Shown piece after piece: positions 7,829 to 15,750 of a stretch of DNA of 28,303 bases (positions within the stretch are counted from its first letter, which is position 1; each line of letters opens with the position of its first letter). Under the pieces are notes generated by a model. It was given only the letters and a program-made list of their open reading frames with translations. It was not told where the DNA came from and searched no databases. Source of the DNA: JABMMZ01 sp044368575 (GTDB lineage Bacteria; Bacteroidota; Bacteroidia; NS11-12g; UBA955); NCBI GenBank assembly GCA_044368575.1, contig JBIPPH010000027.1:1-28303 (forward strand), read 5' to 3'. The position numbers and the translations under genes are program-made.

Positions 7829-9160
7829 TTGAACGCAGAGCATAAAGCATACTGGAAACAATTGATTCAATTGGCTTTCCCAATTACAATGGGTCAATTG
7901 GGTATCGTATTAATGGGGGTAGTGGATGTTGTTATGCTCGGACAATACAATACCAATGCCATGAGTGCTGCTGGTGTTGGAAGTGCTATCTTTTTTTTAA
8001 CCGCCTTACTTGGCATGGGCACTTTGCAAGCGGTGAGTGCTTTAGTCTCCATTAGTGTTGGTGAAGGCAAGCCTGCGCAAGCATTAGTGATTTTTAAACA
8101 GTCTTTTGTAGTTGTTGGGTTTTTATTAATAGCCATTCTTGGCTTAAATTATTTTCTATACTCCCATTTTGATTGGTTCAAACAGGTTAAAGAGATTCAG
8201 ACCCTTGCTCAAGAGTACTTCAAAATTGCGAGCTACTCCTTGCCAGCAGTATTGCTGTTTAATAATGGTAAATATTTTTTAGATGGTCTAGGTAAAACAG
8301 CCATTGCCATGTGGGTTACCCTCTTAGGTTTACTGTTAAATGTTTGGCTCAATTATTTATTGATTTATGGTCATTGGGGATTTGAAGCTATGGGTTTAAC
8401 AGGGGCGGTTTGGGCAACAGTTATAGCAAGGTATGTTATGGCTGTAATCATGTTGATTTGGGTATGGTGGCATCCGCTTATTCAAGGACTTAAACTACAA
8501 AGCACAGAACCCATTCGCTATCTAAAAACCATATTGAAAATAGGGCTTCCAATTGGGTTTACCTATTTCTTTGAAATTGCTGCTTTTTCTGCAGCCTTGA
8601 TTATTGCCGGTCAATTATCTGCACTGCATGCCGGCGCTCACCAAATTGCCATTAATCTGGCCTCAATAACCTATATGTTTGTTGTCGGCGTTTCAACAGC
8701 CACTACTATTATGGTGGGGAATCATTTTGGTGCAAAAGATGCTAATGGAATCAAGCGCATAACGATTGTCTCATTACAATTAACCATACTTTTAGAAGGG
8801 CTTTTTGCCATAGTTATTTTCTTGTTTAAAGACATTATTCCATCATGGTATACCAATGATATTGCCTTGTTGCAAATGACCCCAGCTTTGTTAATTATGG
8901 CAGCTTTGTTTCAAATCAGTGATGGTGTTCAAGCCGTTGGGGCAGGCGTTTTAAGAGGGATGAAAGACACCCTTGTAAGTGGTGTTATTGCCTTTGTTTC
9001 ATATTGGATGCTCATGATACCTGGTGCTTATTTCTGGTCTAAATCCCATGGCATTATAGGCATTTGGACGGCTATGGTGTCAGCCTTAACCTTAGCGGCC
9101 GTATTAATGGTTCTGCGTTTATGGCGAAAAGTCAAAACGATACATTTGAACTGGGAATAA
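7829..9160 (+). CDS. MATE-family multidrug/Na+ antiporter
   Basis: About 443 residues with twelve hydrophobic segments in two similar halves. The N-terminal half carries LAFPITMGQLG and a VDVVMLGQYN segment typical of NorM-type MATE proteins; the second half begins with a parallel GLPIGFTYFFEIAAF. MATE proteins export cationic drugs or metabolites in exchange for Na+ or H+; the substrate here is not predictable. Start choice: no ATG fits. A TTG at 7817 overlaps the -7 box, so the TTG at 7829, giving MNAEHKAYWKQL, is preferred. The gene follows the thiamin receptor by 33 bases but has its own -7 box, so co-regulation by TPP is uncertain. Confidence 0.9.
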   Translation: MNAEHKAYWKQLIQLAFPITMGQLGIVLMGVVDVVMLGQYNTNAMSAAGVGSAIFFLTALLGMGTLQAVSALVSISVGEGKPAQALVIFKQSFVVVGFLLIAILGLNYFLYSHFDWFKQVKEIQTLAQEYFKIASYSLPAVLLFNNGKYFLDGLGKTAIAMWVTLLGLLLNVWLNYLLIYGHWGFEAMGLTGAVWATVIARYVMAVIMLIWVWWHPLIQGLKLQSTEPIRYLKTILKIGLPIGFTYFFEIAAFSAALIIAGQLSALHAGAHQIAINLASITYMFVVGVSTATTIMVGNHFGAKDANGIKRITIVSLQLTILLEGLFAIVIFLFKDIIPSWYTNDIALLQMTPALLIMAALFQISDGVQAVGAGVLRGMKDTLVSGVIAFVSYWMLMIPGAYFWSKSHGIIGIWTAMVSALTLAAVLMVLRLWRKVKTIHLNWE

Positions 9161-9165
9161 TTCTC

Positions 9166-9173
9166 TATTTTTG
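9166..9173 (+). promoter_or_regulatory. -7 box abutting the start of the small barrel gene
   Basis: TATTTTTG matches TAnnTTTG exactly, but only three bases separate it from the ATG at 9177. Either the transcript is leaderless or the match is chance in AT-rich spacer DNA. Confidence 0.25.
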
Positions 9174-9176
9174 AGC

Positions 9177-9953
9177 ATGCAATGGAATAAACCTCTAGGT
9201 CTATTATTATTTGGACTTTTATCTATAAGCGGATTTGCAGCCGAATTTAAAGGTCAAGCCTTTAGTCTATCTGTTCAACCCTCTTATTCTAATACCTTTG
9301 TTCAGTTCAAGTCAAGTGCTTACTCGGCCAGATTTAAAGATTCTATTTTAAACAATACTCAAGGTAGAACAGGCTTGAATTTGGCTTTGATGTGGTCCTT
9401 TAAAATGCGAAGTAATTCCAGATTTCAAACAGGATTGATGTTTCAAAACTTAGGGTTTAGTATTCAAAAAGATAATTTACGTTTTTTGGATACTATTCAT
9501 CCTCGGATAGGAATAATGAGTGATCTTTCACAAACAGGTCCCAATTATGTTGATTTTAGGTACCGTTATTTTCAATTGGCTCTACCTATAGCTTTTGAAC
9601 AAAGCCTTTATAATAAAAAGTCTACCCAAATTTCATGGGTATATGGTGGTGCTATTGCCATAATGTACAAACATTCGATTAAAGCTGTATTGCATGGCTT
9701 TTCAGCTAGAGGTAGTCAGAAAGTTTTTACATTTGATAATCCAGAAGAAGGTGCAGTTCGTATGGATGTTCAATTTCAAACTGGTTTAAAAATTGCTACT
9801 GATATCGATGCTAAAGGCTTGAAAGTGTTCGCTCAACCCAGCATAGTCTTACCTGTTTTTTCTGCCAATACAGCGAATATTAGGCATCATTTGTATCAAA
9901 TAGGATTGCAAATAGGATTGCAATACACCCTTCAAGAACCCTCTAAATCATGA
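9177..9953 (+). CDS. Outer-membrane beta-barrel protein (PorT-like fold), function unknown
   Basis: 258 residues from the ATG at 9177; a TTG six bases upstream is also in frame but overlaps the -7-like box. A signal peptide covers about residues 1-21 (hydrophobic LGLLLFGLLSISGFAA). The mature part shows short amphipathic strands typical of eight-stranded barrels in the broad outer-membrane beta-barrel family that also includes PorT. I see no motif that proves a PorT role in type IX secretion. The last strand contains an in-frame 12-base tandem repeat that yields QIGLQIGLQ. Its TGA stop overlaps the ATG of dtd by four bases, so the two are translationally linked. Confidence 0.75.
   Translation: MQWNKPLGLLLFGLLSISGFAAEFKGQAFSLSVQPSYSNTFVQFKSSAYSARFKDSILNNTQGRTGLNLALMWSFKMRSNSRFQTGLMFQNLGFSIQKDNLRFLDTIHPRIGIMSDLSQTGPNYVDFRYRYFQLALPIAFEQSLYNKKSTQISWVYGGAIAIMYKHSIKAVLHGFSARGSQKVFTFDNPEEGAVRMDVQFQTGLKIATDIDAKGLKVFAQPSIVLPVFSANTANIRHHLYQIGLQIGLQYTLQEPSKS
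9897..9920 (+). repeat. Perfect 12-base tandem repeat inside the barrel gene
   Basis: CAAATAGGATTG occurs twice head to tail, encoding QIGL twice in the C-terminal beta-strand. A repeat of this kind can change copy number by slippage without breaking the frame. Confidence 0.9.
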
Positions 9954-10402
9954 AAGCACTCATTCAGAGAGTCAGCAGGGCTTCAGTCAGTAGTAATGGC
10001 TCTGTATTAGGCCATATTCAACATGGCTTATTGGTTTTGATTGGTATTCAAGCAGACGACACCGTAGACGATATCAATTATTTAGCTCAGAAGATTATTC
10101 AGATGAGATTGTTTTCTGATGAAGCGGGTAAAATGAACTTGTCATTAAATGAGGTGAATGGTCAATGTTTATTGGTAAGTCAATTTACTCTAATGGCCTC
10201 TACGGCCAAGGGTAATAGGCCATCTTTTATTCAGGCCGCAGCGCCTGCAATTGCTATTCCTATTTACGAACAATTTGTAGAGCGCATTAAAACATTGTGC
10301 CTCAATACAGTTGAAACTGGGCGTTTTGGAGCAGATATGCAAGTGGAGCTAATCAATGATGGCCCTGTAACCATTATCATAGATTCTAAGGCCAAGGCTT
10401 GA
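9950..10402 (+). CDS. dtd: D-aminoacyl-tRNA deacylase
   Basis: 150 residues, the normal length. It begins MKALIQRVSRASV, and carries both active-site elements: SQFTL at 77-81 and the cross-subunit GPV motif within NDGPVT at 136-141. DTD hydrolyses D-amino acids (and glycine mischarged on tRNA-Ala) from tRNA in the cytoplasm and keeps translation homochiral. The start overlaps the stop of the preceding barrel gene (ATGA), so both are probably made from one message although their functions are unrelated. Confidence 0.96.
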   Translation: MKALIQRVSRASVSSNGSVLGHIQHGLLVLIGIQADDTVDDINYLAQKIIQMRLFSDEAGKMNLSLNEVNGQCLLVSQFTLMASTAKGNRPSFIQAAAPAIAIPIYEQFVERIKTLCLNTVETGRFGADMQVELINDGPVTIIIDSKAKA

Positions 10403-10428
10403 TTCGCTAAAAAAATCAATTAAAGCGT

Positions 10429-10436
10429 TATATTTG
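10429..10436 (+). promoter_or_regulatory. -7 box of the panD operon
   Basis: TATATTTG is an exact TAnnTTTG match with ten bases between it and the ATG at 10447. The predicted 5' leader is only a few nucleotides. No TTG at standard spacing upstream. Confidence 0.45.
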
Positions 10437-10446
10437 CTGCCGTTTT

Positions 10447-10791
10447 ATGATGATTCAGGTTTTAAAATCAAAAATCCACAACGTTAAAATCACGTTTACC
10501 GAGTTAAACTACATTGGCAGTATTACGGTTGATGAGGCATTAATGGACGCCGCTAACATGATTGAAAACGAGAAGGTACTTGTTGTCAATAATAACAATG
10601 GAGAAAGGTTTGAGACCTATTTGATCAAAGGGGAAAGAGGATCTGGAAAGATAGGCCTTAATGGGGCTGCTTCTAGAAGAGGCATGATAGGTGACGAACT
10701 TATTATTATCAGTTTTGCTTTAATGGATTTTGAAGCAGCCAAACAACATCAACCAAGTTTGGTCTTCCCAAACAACCGCAATCAAATTTAA
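10447..10791 (+). CDS. panD: Aspartate 1-decarboxylase (pyruvoyl enzyme)
   Basis: 114 residues. The proenzyme cleaves itself between Gly24 and Ser25 in NYIGSITVDE; Ser25 becomes the pyruvoyl cofactor. The conserved VLKSKIHNVKIT, IENEKVLVVNNNNGER and GERGSG segments are all present. It makes beta-alanine from L-aspartate for pantothenate and coenzyme A. The start at the first of two Met codons aligns with the usual family N-terminus. panC, often next to panD in this phylum, is not in the window. The next gene starts at a TTG one base after the panD stop. Confidence 0.97.
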   Translation: MMIQVLKSKIHNVKITFTELNYIGSITVDEALMDAANMIENEKVLVVNNNNGERFETYLIKGERGSGKIGLNGAASRRGMIGDELIIISFALMDFEAAKQHQPSLVFPNNRNQI

Positions 10792-10792
10792 T

Positions 10793-11740
10793 TTGAACAC
10801 CAAAAGCCTCCTCAAATACCTCATTTTCGCTGCACTTGGAGGCCTTATTCTGTATTTTATTCAGAAGAATTTTTCTTTTGATGAATTTTATACGACTGTA
10901 CAAAAAAGTCATTTGTGGCTAGTCTTATTGTCAACCTTAATGGGGGTGTTTGCCGTGTGGTTAAGAGGTATGCGTTGGCAGTTAATTTTAAAGTCCATGG
11001 GTTATCCCGCCAAAGCCGCTAATACTTACCATGCTACCATGAGTGGCTATTTGGTTAATTTAGGTATACCAAGATCAGGTGAATTGTCGCGATGTGCTAT
11101 GTTGTCTAAATCAGATCAAATACCTTTAAATGTATTGGTAGGGACGGTCTTGAGCGAACGCATCATTGACTTACTCATGTTGGGACTTGTCGTTTTAACT
11201 GCTTTAGCCATTCAATTTGATTTGTTGTTTTCCTTCATCAATCAAACCGTTTTAGTGCATATAAGCTGGCCTAAGTTGATACTCGTTGGAGTAGTTGCTT
11301 TAATTGGTCTAATTGTAGTATTTAAATTGCGCATAGGTTCAGAGTCCAAAATCATGAAAATGATTAATGGTTTGCTCGATGGTGCTAAAAGCGTCTTTCA
11401 AGTTAAACAACCTTTCTTATTTTTAGGCTTAACTTTTGGCATATGGATGTGTTATTTGTTAATGACCTTTTGCATACTAATGGCTTTTGATTTCACCCAG
11501 TTTTTAGGCCTAAGTGGAGCCTTGTCTACCTTGGTGTTTTCTACCTTGGGTGTTATTATTCCTGCACCTGCAGGTGTGGCAACCATTAATAGTGTGTATT
11601 TGGGTTTATCTGGTATATACCAATTGCCAATTGCTGAAGCTAAGGCCATAGGTATAGTCTTGTTTGCTAGTAATATTTTAATGATCATACTCGCTGGCAC
11701 AATCTCTTATATAGTGATGGCTAAGCGTACTCAATTGTAA
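10793..11740 (+). CDS. Lysylphosphatidylglycerol synthase-type transmembrane protein (UPF0104/AglD family)
   Basis: About 315 residues, hydrophobic, with seven to eight predicted membrane segments. The family signature region includes WLRGMRWQLIL, NLGIPRSGELSRC and SERIIDLLMLG. The frame is open upstream into panD, but the TTG at 10793, one base after the panD stop, gives a sensible N-terminus (MNTKSLLKYLIF) and a tight operon arrangement; no ATG is available near there. The family resembles the membrane flippase half of MprF, without the catalytic lysyltransferase domain, and is thought to move lipids or lipid-linked sugars; the substrate is unknown. Its pairing with panD is a recurrent gene order in Bacteroidota as I recall. 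Confidence 0.82.
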   Translation: MNTKSLLKYLIFAALGGLILYFIQKNFSFDEFYTTVQKSHLWLVLLSTLMGVFAVWLRGMRWQLILKSMGYPAKAANTYHATMSGYLVNLGIPRSGELSRCAMLSKSDQIPLNVLVGTVLSERIIDLLMLGLVVLTALAIQFDLLFSFINQTVLVHISWPKLILVGVVALIGLIVVFKLRIGSESKIMKMINGLLDGAKSVFQVKQPFLFLGLTFGIWMCYLLMTFCILMAFDFTQFLGLSGALSTLVFSTLGVIIPAPAGVATINSVYLGLSGIYQLPIAEAKAIGIVLFASNILMIILAGTISYIVMAKRTQL

Positions 11741-11742
11741 AA

Positions 11743-12237
11743 ATGATGCACCATCAAACACTATACAGTAAAATCAAATCTCTAGAGGCATTAAAAGTAT
11801 GCATTCAGAACGATCAAGCGAATGGTTTATCCGTAGTATTTACCAATGGTTGTTTTGATTTGTTACACAAAGGCCATGTTGATTATTTATCAAAAGCAGC
11901 TGATTTGGGCGATAAATTGATTGTTGCGGTTAATACTGATGATTCTGTAAGACGATTGGGTAAATCAGCGTCACGTCCTATTCAAGATCAAGAGGCGAGG
12001 GCAACTGTTATTGCGGCATTAGAATCTGTAGCCTATGTGGTCTTGTTTAATGAAGATACACCCTTTGAGTTGATTCAAACCATAGCGCCAAATGTATTGG
12101 TTAAAGGAAGTGATTATGCTGTGCATCAAATTGTAGGGGCAGATATAGTTCTTGCGAATGGTGGTAGGGTAGAAACCATTGATTTCATTCAAGGTTATTC
12201 CACTTCTGCGATTGAACAAAAAATTCTTAAAGGCTAA
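11743..12237 (+). CDS. rfaE2: D-glycero-beta-D-manno-heptose 1-phosphate adenylyltransferase
   Basis: 164 residues forming a stand-alone nucleotidyltransferase of the cytidylyltransferase-like fold. FTNGCFDLLHKGH at 33-45 contains the HxGH nucleotide-binding motif, and GYSTSAI near the C-terminus is the second ATP-contacting element (ISTT-like). It corresponds to the C-terminal half of HldE/RfaE and makes ADP-heptose for LPS; the kinase half must be encoded elsewhere. It starts two bases after the flippase-like gene, so the two probably share an mRNA, fitting an envelope role for both. Its stop overlaps the end of the convergent barrel gene by four bases. Two adjacent Met codons could both serve as start. 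Confidence 0.92.
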   Translation: MMHHQTLYSKIKSLEALKVCIQNDQANGLSVVFTNGCFDLLHKGHVDYLSKAADLGDKLIVAVNTDDSVRRLGKSASRPIQDQEARATVIAALESVAYVVLFNEDTPFELIQTIAPNVLVKGSDYAVHQIVGADIVLANGGRVETIDFIQGYSTSAIEQKILKG

Positions 12238-12833
12238 AAATGCCAATTGTATCCAACTTGTAAAAGCGATTTGGCAAATCCAAGTTCAGCGTAAATGGCT
12301 GATTTTTTATTGAAATGGTATCTGTAGCCCAGGGTGCTTTCTATGGCTAATCTACTAATGCTTGGGAGTTTAAGAGAAGGTAAGAAAGCGTTGTAACGCG
12401 CAGTGAATTTTAAGTGACCAAACTTATAACCCATGCCTAATCCCCAATACAGTTCATGAGGCTGATTGTCTTTGGCCTGAATGAAATGCAAATTCACTCT
12501 CGCATTTACCGCTAAGTTGCTGTTCACCAAACTGATTTGGTTCATGATGATTGCGCCAGTATTCGTGTCTTGCATTTGCCTGTCATAAGTGATATCGTAT
12601 TGGGCATAGTTTAAACTAATACCAGCACCAAGCCAAGGTTTAATGTTTTTTTCAACTTTTAAATGAAAGGGGCCAATGCCTTTGGCCTTGAAATTGCTCT
12701 CACGGCTTAAATAATTAAAAAAGGTTTTAGGTAGATTGGGAAAACCAACTCCTATGCTATAATTTACCTTGTTTTGAGCATTTAAATTAAACGTCAATAC
12801 AATGCAAAGCAGCCCAAACAAACGCTTATTCAT
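12234..12833 (-). CDS. Small outer-membrane beta-barrel protein, function unknown
   Basis: 199 residues from the ATG at 12833. This start gives a signal peptide (MNKRLFGLLCIVLTFNLNAQ), whereas the longer frame from 12872 adds 13 polar residues ahead of it. The mature protein alternates polar and hydrophobic residues and ends in LLQVGYNWHF, the aromatic C-terminus of a BAM substrate. No specific family motif is recognised. The start lies eight bases inside the end of pyrC, so it is the second gene of a pyrC operon, a functional mismatch that is probably just shared expression. It converges with rfaE2, with stop codons overlapping and no room for a separate terminator. Confidence 0.75.
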   Translation of the reverse strand: MNKRLFGLLCIVLTFNLNAQNKVNYSIGVGFPNLPKTFFNYLSRESNFKAKGIGPFHLKVEKNIKPWLGAGISLNYAQYDITYDRQMQDTNTGAIIMNQISLVNSNLAVNARVNLHFIQAKDNQPHELYWGLGMGYKFGHLKFTARYNAFLPSLKLPSISRLAIESTLGYRYHFNKKSAIYAELGFAKSLLQVGYNWHF

Positions 12834-14160
12834 ATTTGTGAAACTGCACTCTTTGGCCGTTGCCAAATTCATGTATTTGATTGTTTTGCCAAGCTATTTG
12901 GCCATTGATCAGCGTCGTGTATATGCTGTAATTAAATGACTGACCTTCGAATGGACTCCATTGGCAATGGTATAGCAAATTGTTTTTGTGAACATTGTAG
13001 CTTTGTTGCTTAACCAATACCAAATCCGCAAAATAACCTTCTCTAATAAAGCCTCTGTCTTTAATTCTAAATAATTTAGCAGGGTTATGGCACATTTTTT
13101 CGACCACCCATTCAAAACTGACTTTGCCCTCATGTGCTTTTTCAAACATGGCTTGAATACTGTGTTGAACCAAGGGCCCACCAGAAGGTGCTTTAATGTA
13201 GGCTTGTTCTTTCTCTTCAATGGTATGAGGGGCGTGGTCTGTTGCAATCACATCAATGCGGTTGTCTAATAAGGCTTGCCAAATTAAGTCGCGATCGGCC
13301 GCTGTTTTAATGGCGGGGTTCCATTTGATCCAATTGCCTTTCTCTGCATAGTCTTTATCGCTGAACCATAAGTGGTGAATACAAGCTTCCGCAGTAATTC
13401 TCTTTTTTTCAATAGGCGCGGCATCAAATAATAGCGTTTCTGCTCCTGTAGAAATATGTAAAACGTGCAATCTGGTTTGATGTTGTTTGGCTAATTCTAT
13501 GGCCATGCTCGAACTCAAATAGCAAGCTTTTTCATTGCGAATAAGCGGATGGTGCACTGCGCTTAATTGATCGCCGTATAAGTTTTTGTAATGTTCTAAA
13601 TTATTAATCACTGTTTGCTCGTCTTCACAGTGGGTTGCAATAATTGTTGGTGCATTGGCAAAAATGTGTTCTAGAGTATGTCGATTGTCAACCAACATAT
13701 TGCCTGTGCTACTGCCCATGAAAATCTTTATGCCACAAATGGTTTCAGAATTGGTGCGCATCACTTCTTCGTAGTTGTCATTAGTGGTGCCCATAAAGAA
13801 AGAATAATTGCCCAAAGAGGTTTTAGCTGCTATCTGGTATTTTTCTTCAAGCAAAGCCTGAGTTACGGCTTGTGGATTGGTATTTGGCATTTCGAAAAAT
13901 GTAGTGACACCTCCAGCTACTGCAGCTCTGCTCTCAGAAGCAATAGTGCCTTTATGGGTCAATCCAGGTTCTCTGAAATGCACTTGGTCATCAATGGCGC
14001 CAGGGATTAACATTAAGCCTTGGGCATCAATAATTTCAGCGTTTTCGGCCGAAATGGTATCATCTATTCTTTCTATGCGTTCGCCTTTGATGAGCACATC
14101 TTGGACACGACTTTTACCTTCATTGATAAGGGTAGCTTGTTTGATCAGAATTGACTTCAT
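12826..14160 (-). CDS. pyrC: Dihydroorotase, Bacteroidota-type
   Basis: 444 residues of the amidohydrolase superfamily. It interconverts N-carbamoyl-L-aspartate and dihydroorotate, the third step of pyrimidine synthesis. Metal-site segments are visible: DDQVHFREPG at 57-66, EMPNTNP, GIKIFMGSSTG, THCED, LHVLHIST and the catalytic-Asp region ATDHAPH. In most type I enzymes the first segment reads DxHxH; here the first His is Gln59, keeping only His61. I recall the same DDQVHFREPG in other Bacteroidota, so this looks lineage-typical rather than damaged. A -7 box ends four bases before the ATG. The gene overlaps the following small barrel gene. Confidence 0.93.
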   Translation of the reverse strand: MKSILIKQATLINEGKSRVQDVLIKGERIERIDDTISAENAEIIDAQGLMLIPGAIDDQVHFREPGLTHKGTIASESRAAVAGGVTTFFEMPNTNPQAVTQALLEEKYQIAAKTSLGNYSFFMGTTNDNYEEVMRTNSETICGIKIFMGSSTGNMLVDNRHTLEHIFANAPTIIATHCEDEQTVINNLEHYKNLYGDQLSAVHHPLIRNEKACYLSSSMAIELAKQHQTRLHVLHISTGAETLLFDAAPIEKKRITAEACIHHLWFSDKDYAEKGNWIKWNPAIKTAADRDLIWQALLDNRIDVIATDHAPHTIEEKEQAYIKAPSGGPLVQHSIQAMFEKAHEGKVSFEWVVEKMCHNPAKLFRIKDRGFIREGYFADLVLVKQQSYNVHKNNLLYHCQWSPFEGQSFNYSIYTTLINGQIAWQNNQIHEFGNGQRVQFHKYE

Positions 14161-14164
14161 AGCA

Positions 14165-14196
14165 CAAAGTTAATTAAGTTTAGGAAATCTTCTCAA
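14165..14196 (-). promoter_or_regulatory. pyrC promoter with almost no leader
   Basis: On the minus strand TTG (plus CAA 14194-14196) is followed after 21 bases by TAACTTTG (plus CAAAGTTA 14165-14172), an exact match to the Bacteroidota -33/-7 pair. Only four bases (TGCT) separate the -7 box from the ATG at 14160, so the mRNA may begin at or next to the start codon. Confidence 0.6.
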
Positions 14197-14219
14197 TAGG
14201 CAAATCAAATAGACAATTT

Positions 14220-14235
14220 AATGACAATGGTCATT
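14220..14235. promoter_or_regulatory. Perfect palindrome in the pyrC / type IX cargo divergent spacer
   Basis: AATGAC - AATG - GTCATT is a perfect six-base inverted repeat followed by a T-rich stretch. No gene reads into it from the left on the plus strand because pyrC is transcribed away, so it is not a normal terminator. Its position, about 45 bases before the predicted start of the cargo transcript, suits a regulator binding site. Function is inferred. Confidence 0.35.
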
Positions 14236-14285
14236 TTTCTTTTTCATTTAATCTGTGAGCTTTGTTGAAACCAAAACTAAATTTT

Positions 14286-15656
14286 ATGAAAACATTAACA
14301 ACCTTTGGGCTATTATTAGCCGTCATTGTAATGCCAAAAGGCATTTATGCGCAATTATTGAATCCTGATTTTGAGCAATGGGATTCTTCAAGTCTTTCAA
14401 AGCCCAATGCCTATAGAGTATATGGGCAAACCAATCAAGTGCTGGGGTATAATAGTCCTTTTGCAGTCAGAGTGCAACGCAATTCTCAATTGAGTGATGG
14501 ACCTGGAGCGGTCTTGTATGGTAACCCTGAGAATGGATTTACAGGGGGCATTCCTTTTCAAGCCAGGCCAGACTCTGCGGTAGCTTTTTTTAAATACCAT
14601 ATTGTGCCAGGTGACACAGCTTGGTTTTTAGTGTTTTTAAAACAAAACGGGCAATTCATTAGCCAAGATGTGTTTAAATTGGCTGGTTCAGATTCAACGG
14701 CCTTTCACAGATTATCTTATAAAATTAATTACCAAGGTTTGGGCTCAGCTGATTCCATGATTGTTGGGGTGGCCTCTACTAATCCTGATTTAAATTTTCA
14801 AGGCAGTTTTGTTATTGTAGATAGTATACATTTTGTAAGTGGGGCATTAGCTTTTCAGATTCCCAATGGCAATTTTGAACAATGGCAAACCATAGTGTAT
14901 CCGCGTTTAACAGGTTGGATGTCTACCAATCCTCAGGCCATTGATCAAGCCAATATGCCAGTAACCCGAAGCAATGATCACATTACTGGTCAATACGCTT
15001 GTAAAATTCAAAATGTATTGGTGGGGAATAATCAATATTTAAATGGGTATATCATGCTTGGAAAACAGGGTAATAACGGACCACTTCCTGGGTTTAAAGT
15101 CAATGGCAAAGATTCTTTATTGTATGTAAGCTATAAGTGCTTTCCTCAAGGCGATACCATCAATATTGCTATTCTGATGTTTAAAAATGGCAACTTAATT
15201 GGCATGGGTAATTTTAGACAGATGTATACCATTTCTTCTTGGTCACAAGCAGTAGTCCCTATAAGCTATTGGCAAAACAATATCATACCAGACAGTGCGG
15301 CTATTTTTTGCTCAGCTTTTCAGGGGGGTGGGCAAGTCCATGGTGCCACTGTATTATATGTTGATGCAATGAGTTTAAATGCGCCGCCATCTTCAATTTC
15401 AAGTCAATGGGTTTTACCGGTTAAAGCTTATCCAAATCCTTGTAAGAATAGTATTCAAATCGATTGTCCGAAAAGCATTACTCAAGTCAAACAAGTTCAA
15501 GTTAACAATGTATTAGGACAAGTGTACACTTTGCCCTTTGTTTTGAGCAATGGTCAATTGCTAATTGATACCCAAGATTTACCAATGGGCAATTATTGGT
15601 ACAAAGTATTGAGTATTGGGCCAACCCTCTCAGGGAGCTTTACTGTCAAAGACTAG
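14286..15656 (+). CDS. Secreted type IX secretion cargo with duplicated NFEQW modules
   Basis: 456 residues from the ATG at 14286, which starts a signal peptide (MKTLTTFGLLLAVIVMPKGIYA); the upstream in-frame TTG would add eight residues ahead of it. Two copies of a ~170-residue beta-rich module follow. Each starts with FEQW (residues 29-32 and 197-200), has a matching PGDTAW... / QGDTIN... strand pair (about 108-126 and 288-306), and ends in VDSIHF / VDAMSL (about 178 and 359). The C-terminus (from about residue 379, VKAYPNPCKNSIQI) is a type A sorting domain, ending in SGSFTVKD, which directs export by the type IX machinery and attachment or release at the cell surface. The modules resemble carbohydrate-binding jelly rolls in length, but no ligand residues can be assigned. 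A strong terminator follows. Confidence 0.82.
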   Translation: MKTLTTFGLLLAVIVMPKGIYAQLLNPDFEQWDSSSLSKPNAYRVYGQTNQVLGYNSPFAVRVQRNSQLSDGPGAVLYGNPENGFTGGIPFQARPDSAVAFFKYHIVPGDTAWFLVFLKQNGQFISQDVFKLAGSDSTAFHRLSYKINYQGLGSADSMIVGVASTNPDLNFQGSFVIVDSIHFVSGALAFQIPNGNFEQWQTIVYPRLTGWMSTNPQAIDQANMPVTRSNDHITGQYACKIQNVLVGNNQYLNGYIMLGKQGNNGPLPGFKVNGKDSLLYVSYKCFPQGDTINIAILMFKNGNLIGMGNFRQMYTISSWSQAVVPISYWQNNIIPDSAAIFCSAFQGGGQVHGATVLYVDAMSLNAPPSSISSQWVLPVKAYPNPCKNSIQIDCPKSITQVKQVQVNNVLGQVYTLPFVLSNGQLLIDTQDLPMGNYWYKVLSIGPTLSGSFTVKD

Positions 15657-15671
15657 ACAATTCTATCAGAT

Positions 15672-15699
15672 AAAAACTGCAGCGCTCCTGCAGTTTTTT
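15672..15699 (+). terminator. Rho-independent terminator after the type IX cargo gene
   Basis: AAAAACTGCAG (15672-15682) pairs perfectly with CTGCAGTTTTT (15688-15698) around the loop CGCTC, and the 3' arm runs into a T-tract. The symmetrical A and T tracts make it potentially bidirectional, but no gene faces it from the right. Confidence 0.9.
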
Positions 15700-15750
15700 G
15701 TTTTATAGGGCTTTCAATCTCTCAACAATTCATTAATTTCGCAACATTAT

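Noticed and set aside
9177..9953. Naming the barrel protein PorT (type IX secretion)
   Set aside because: Only the general fold class is visible; no diagnostic residues, and the many related barrels in this phylum make the name unsafe.
12909..14173. Several 60-112 codon frames overlapping pyrC on both strands
   Set aside because: All lie within or opposite the pyrC coding sequence, with low-complexity Phe/Leu/Ser products and no start context.
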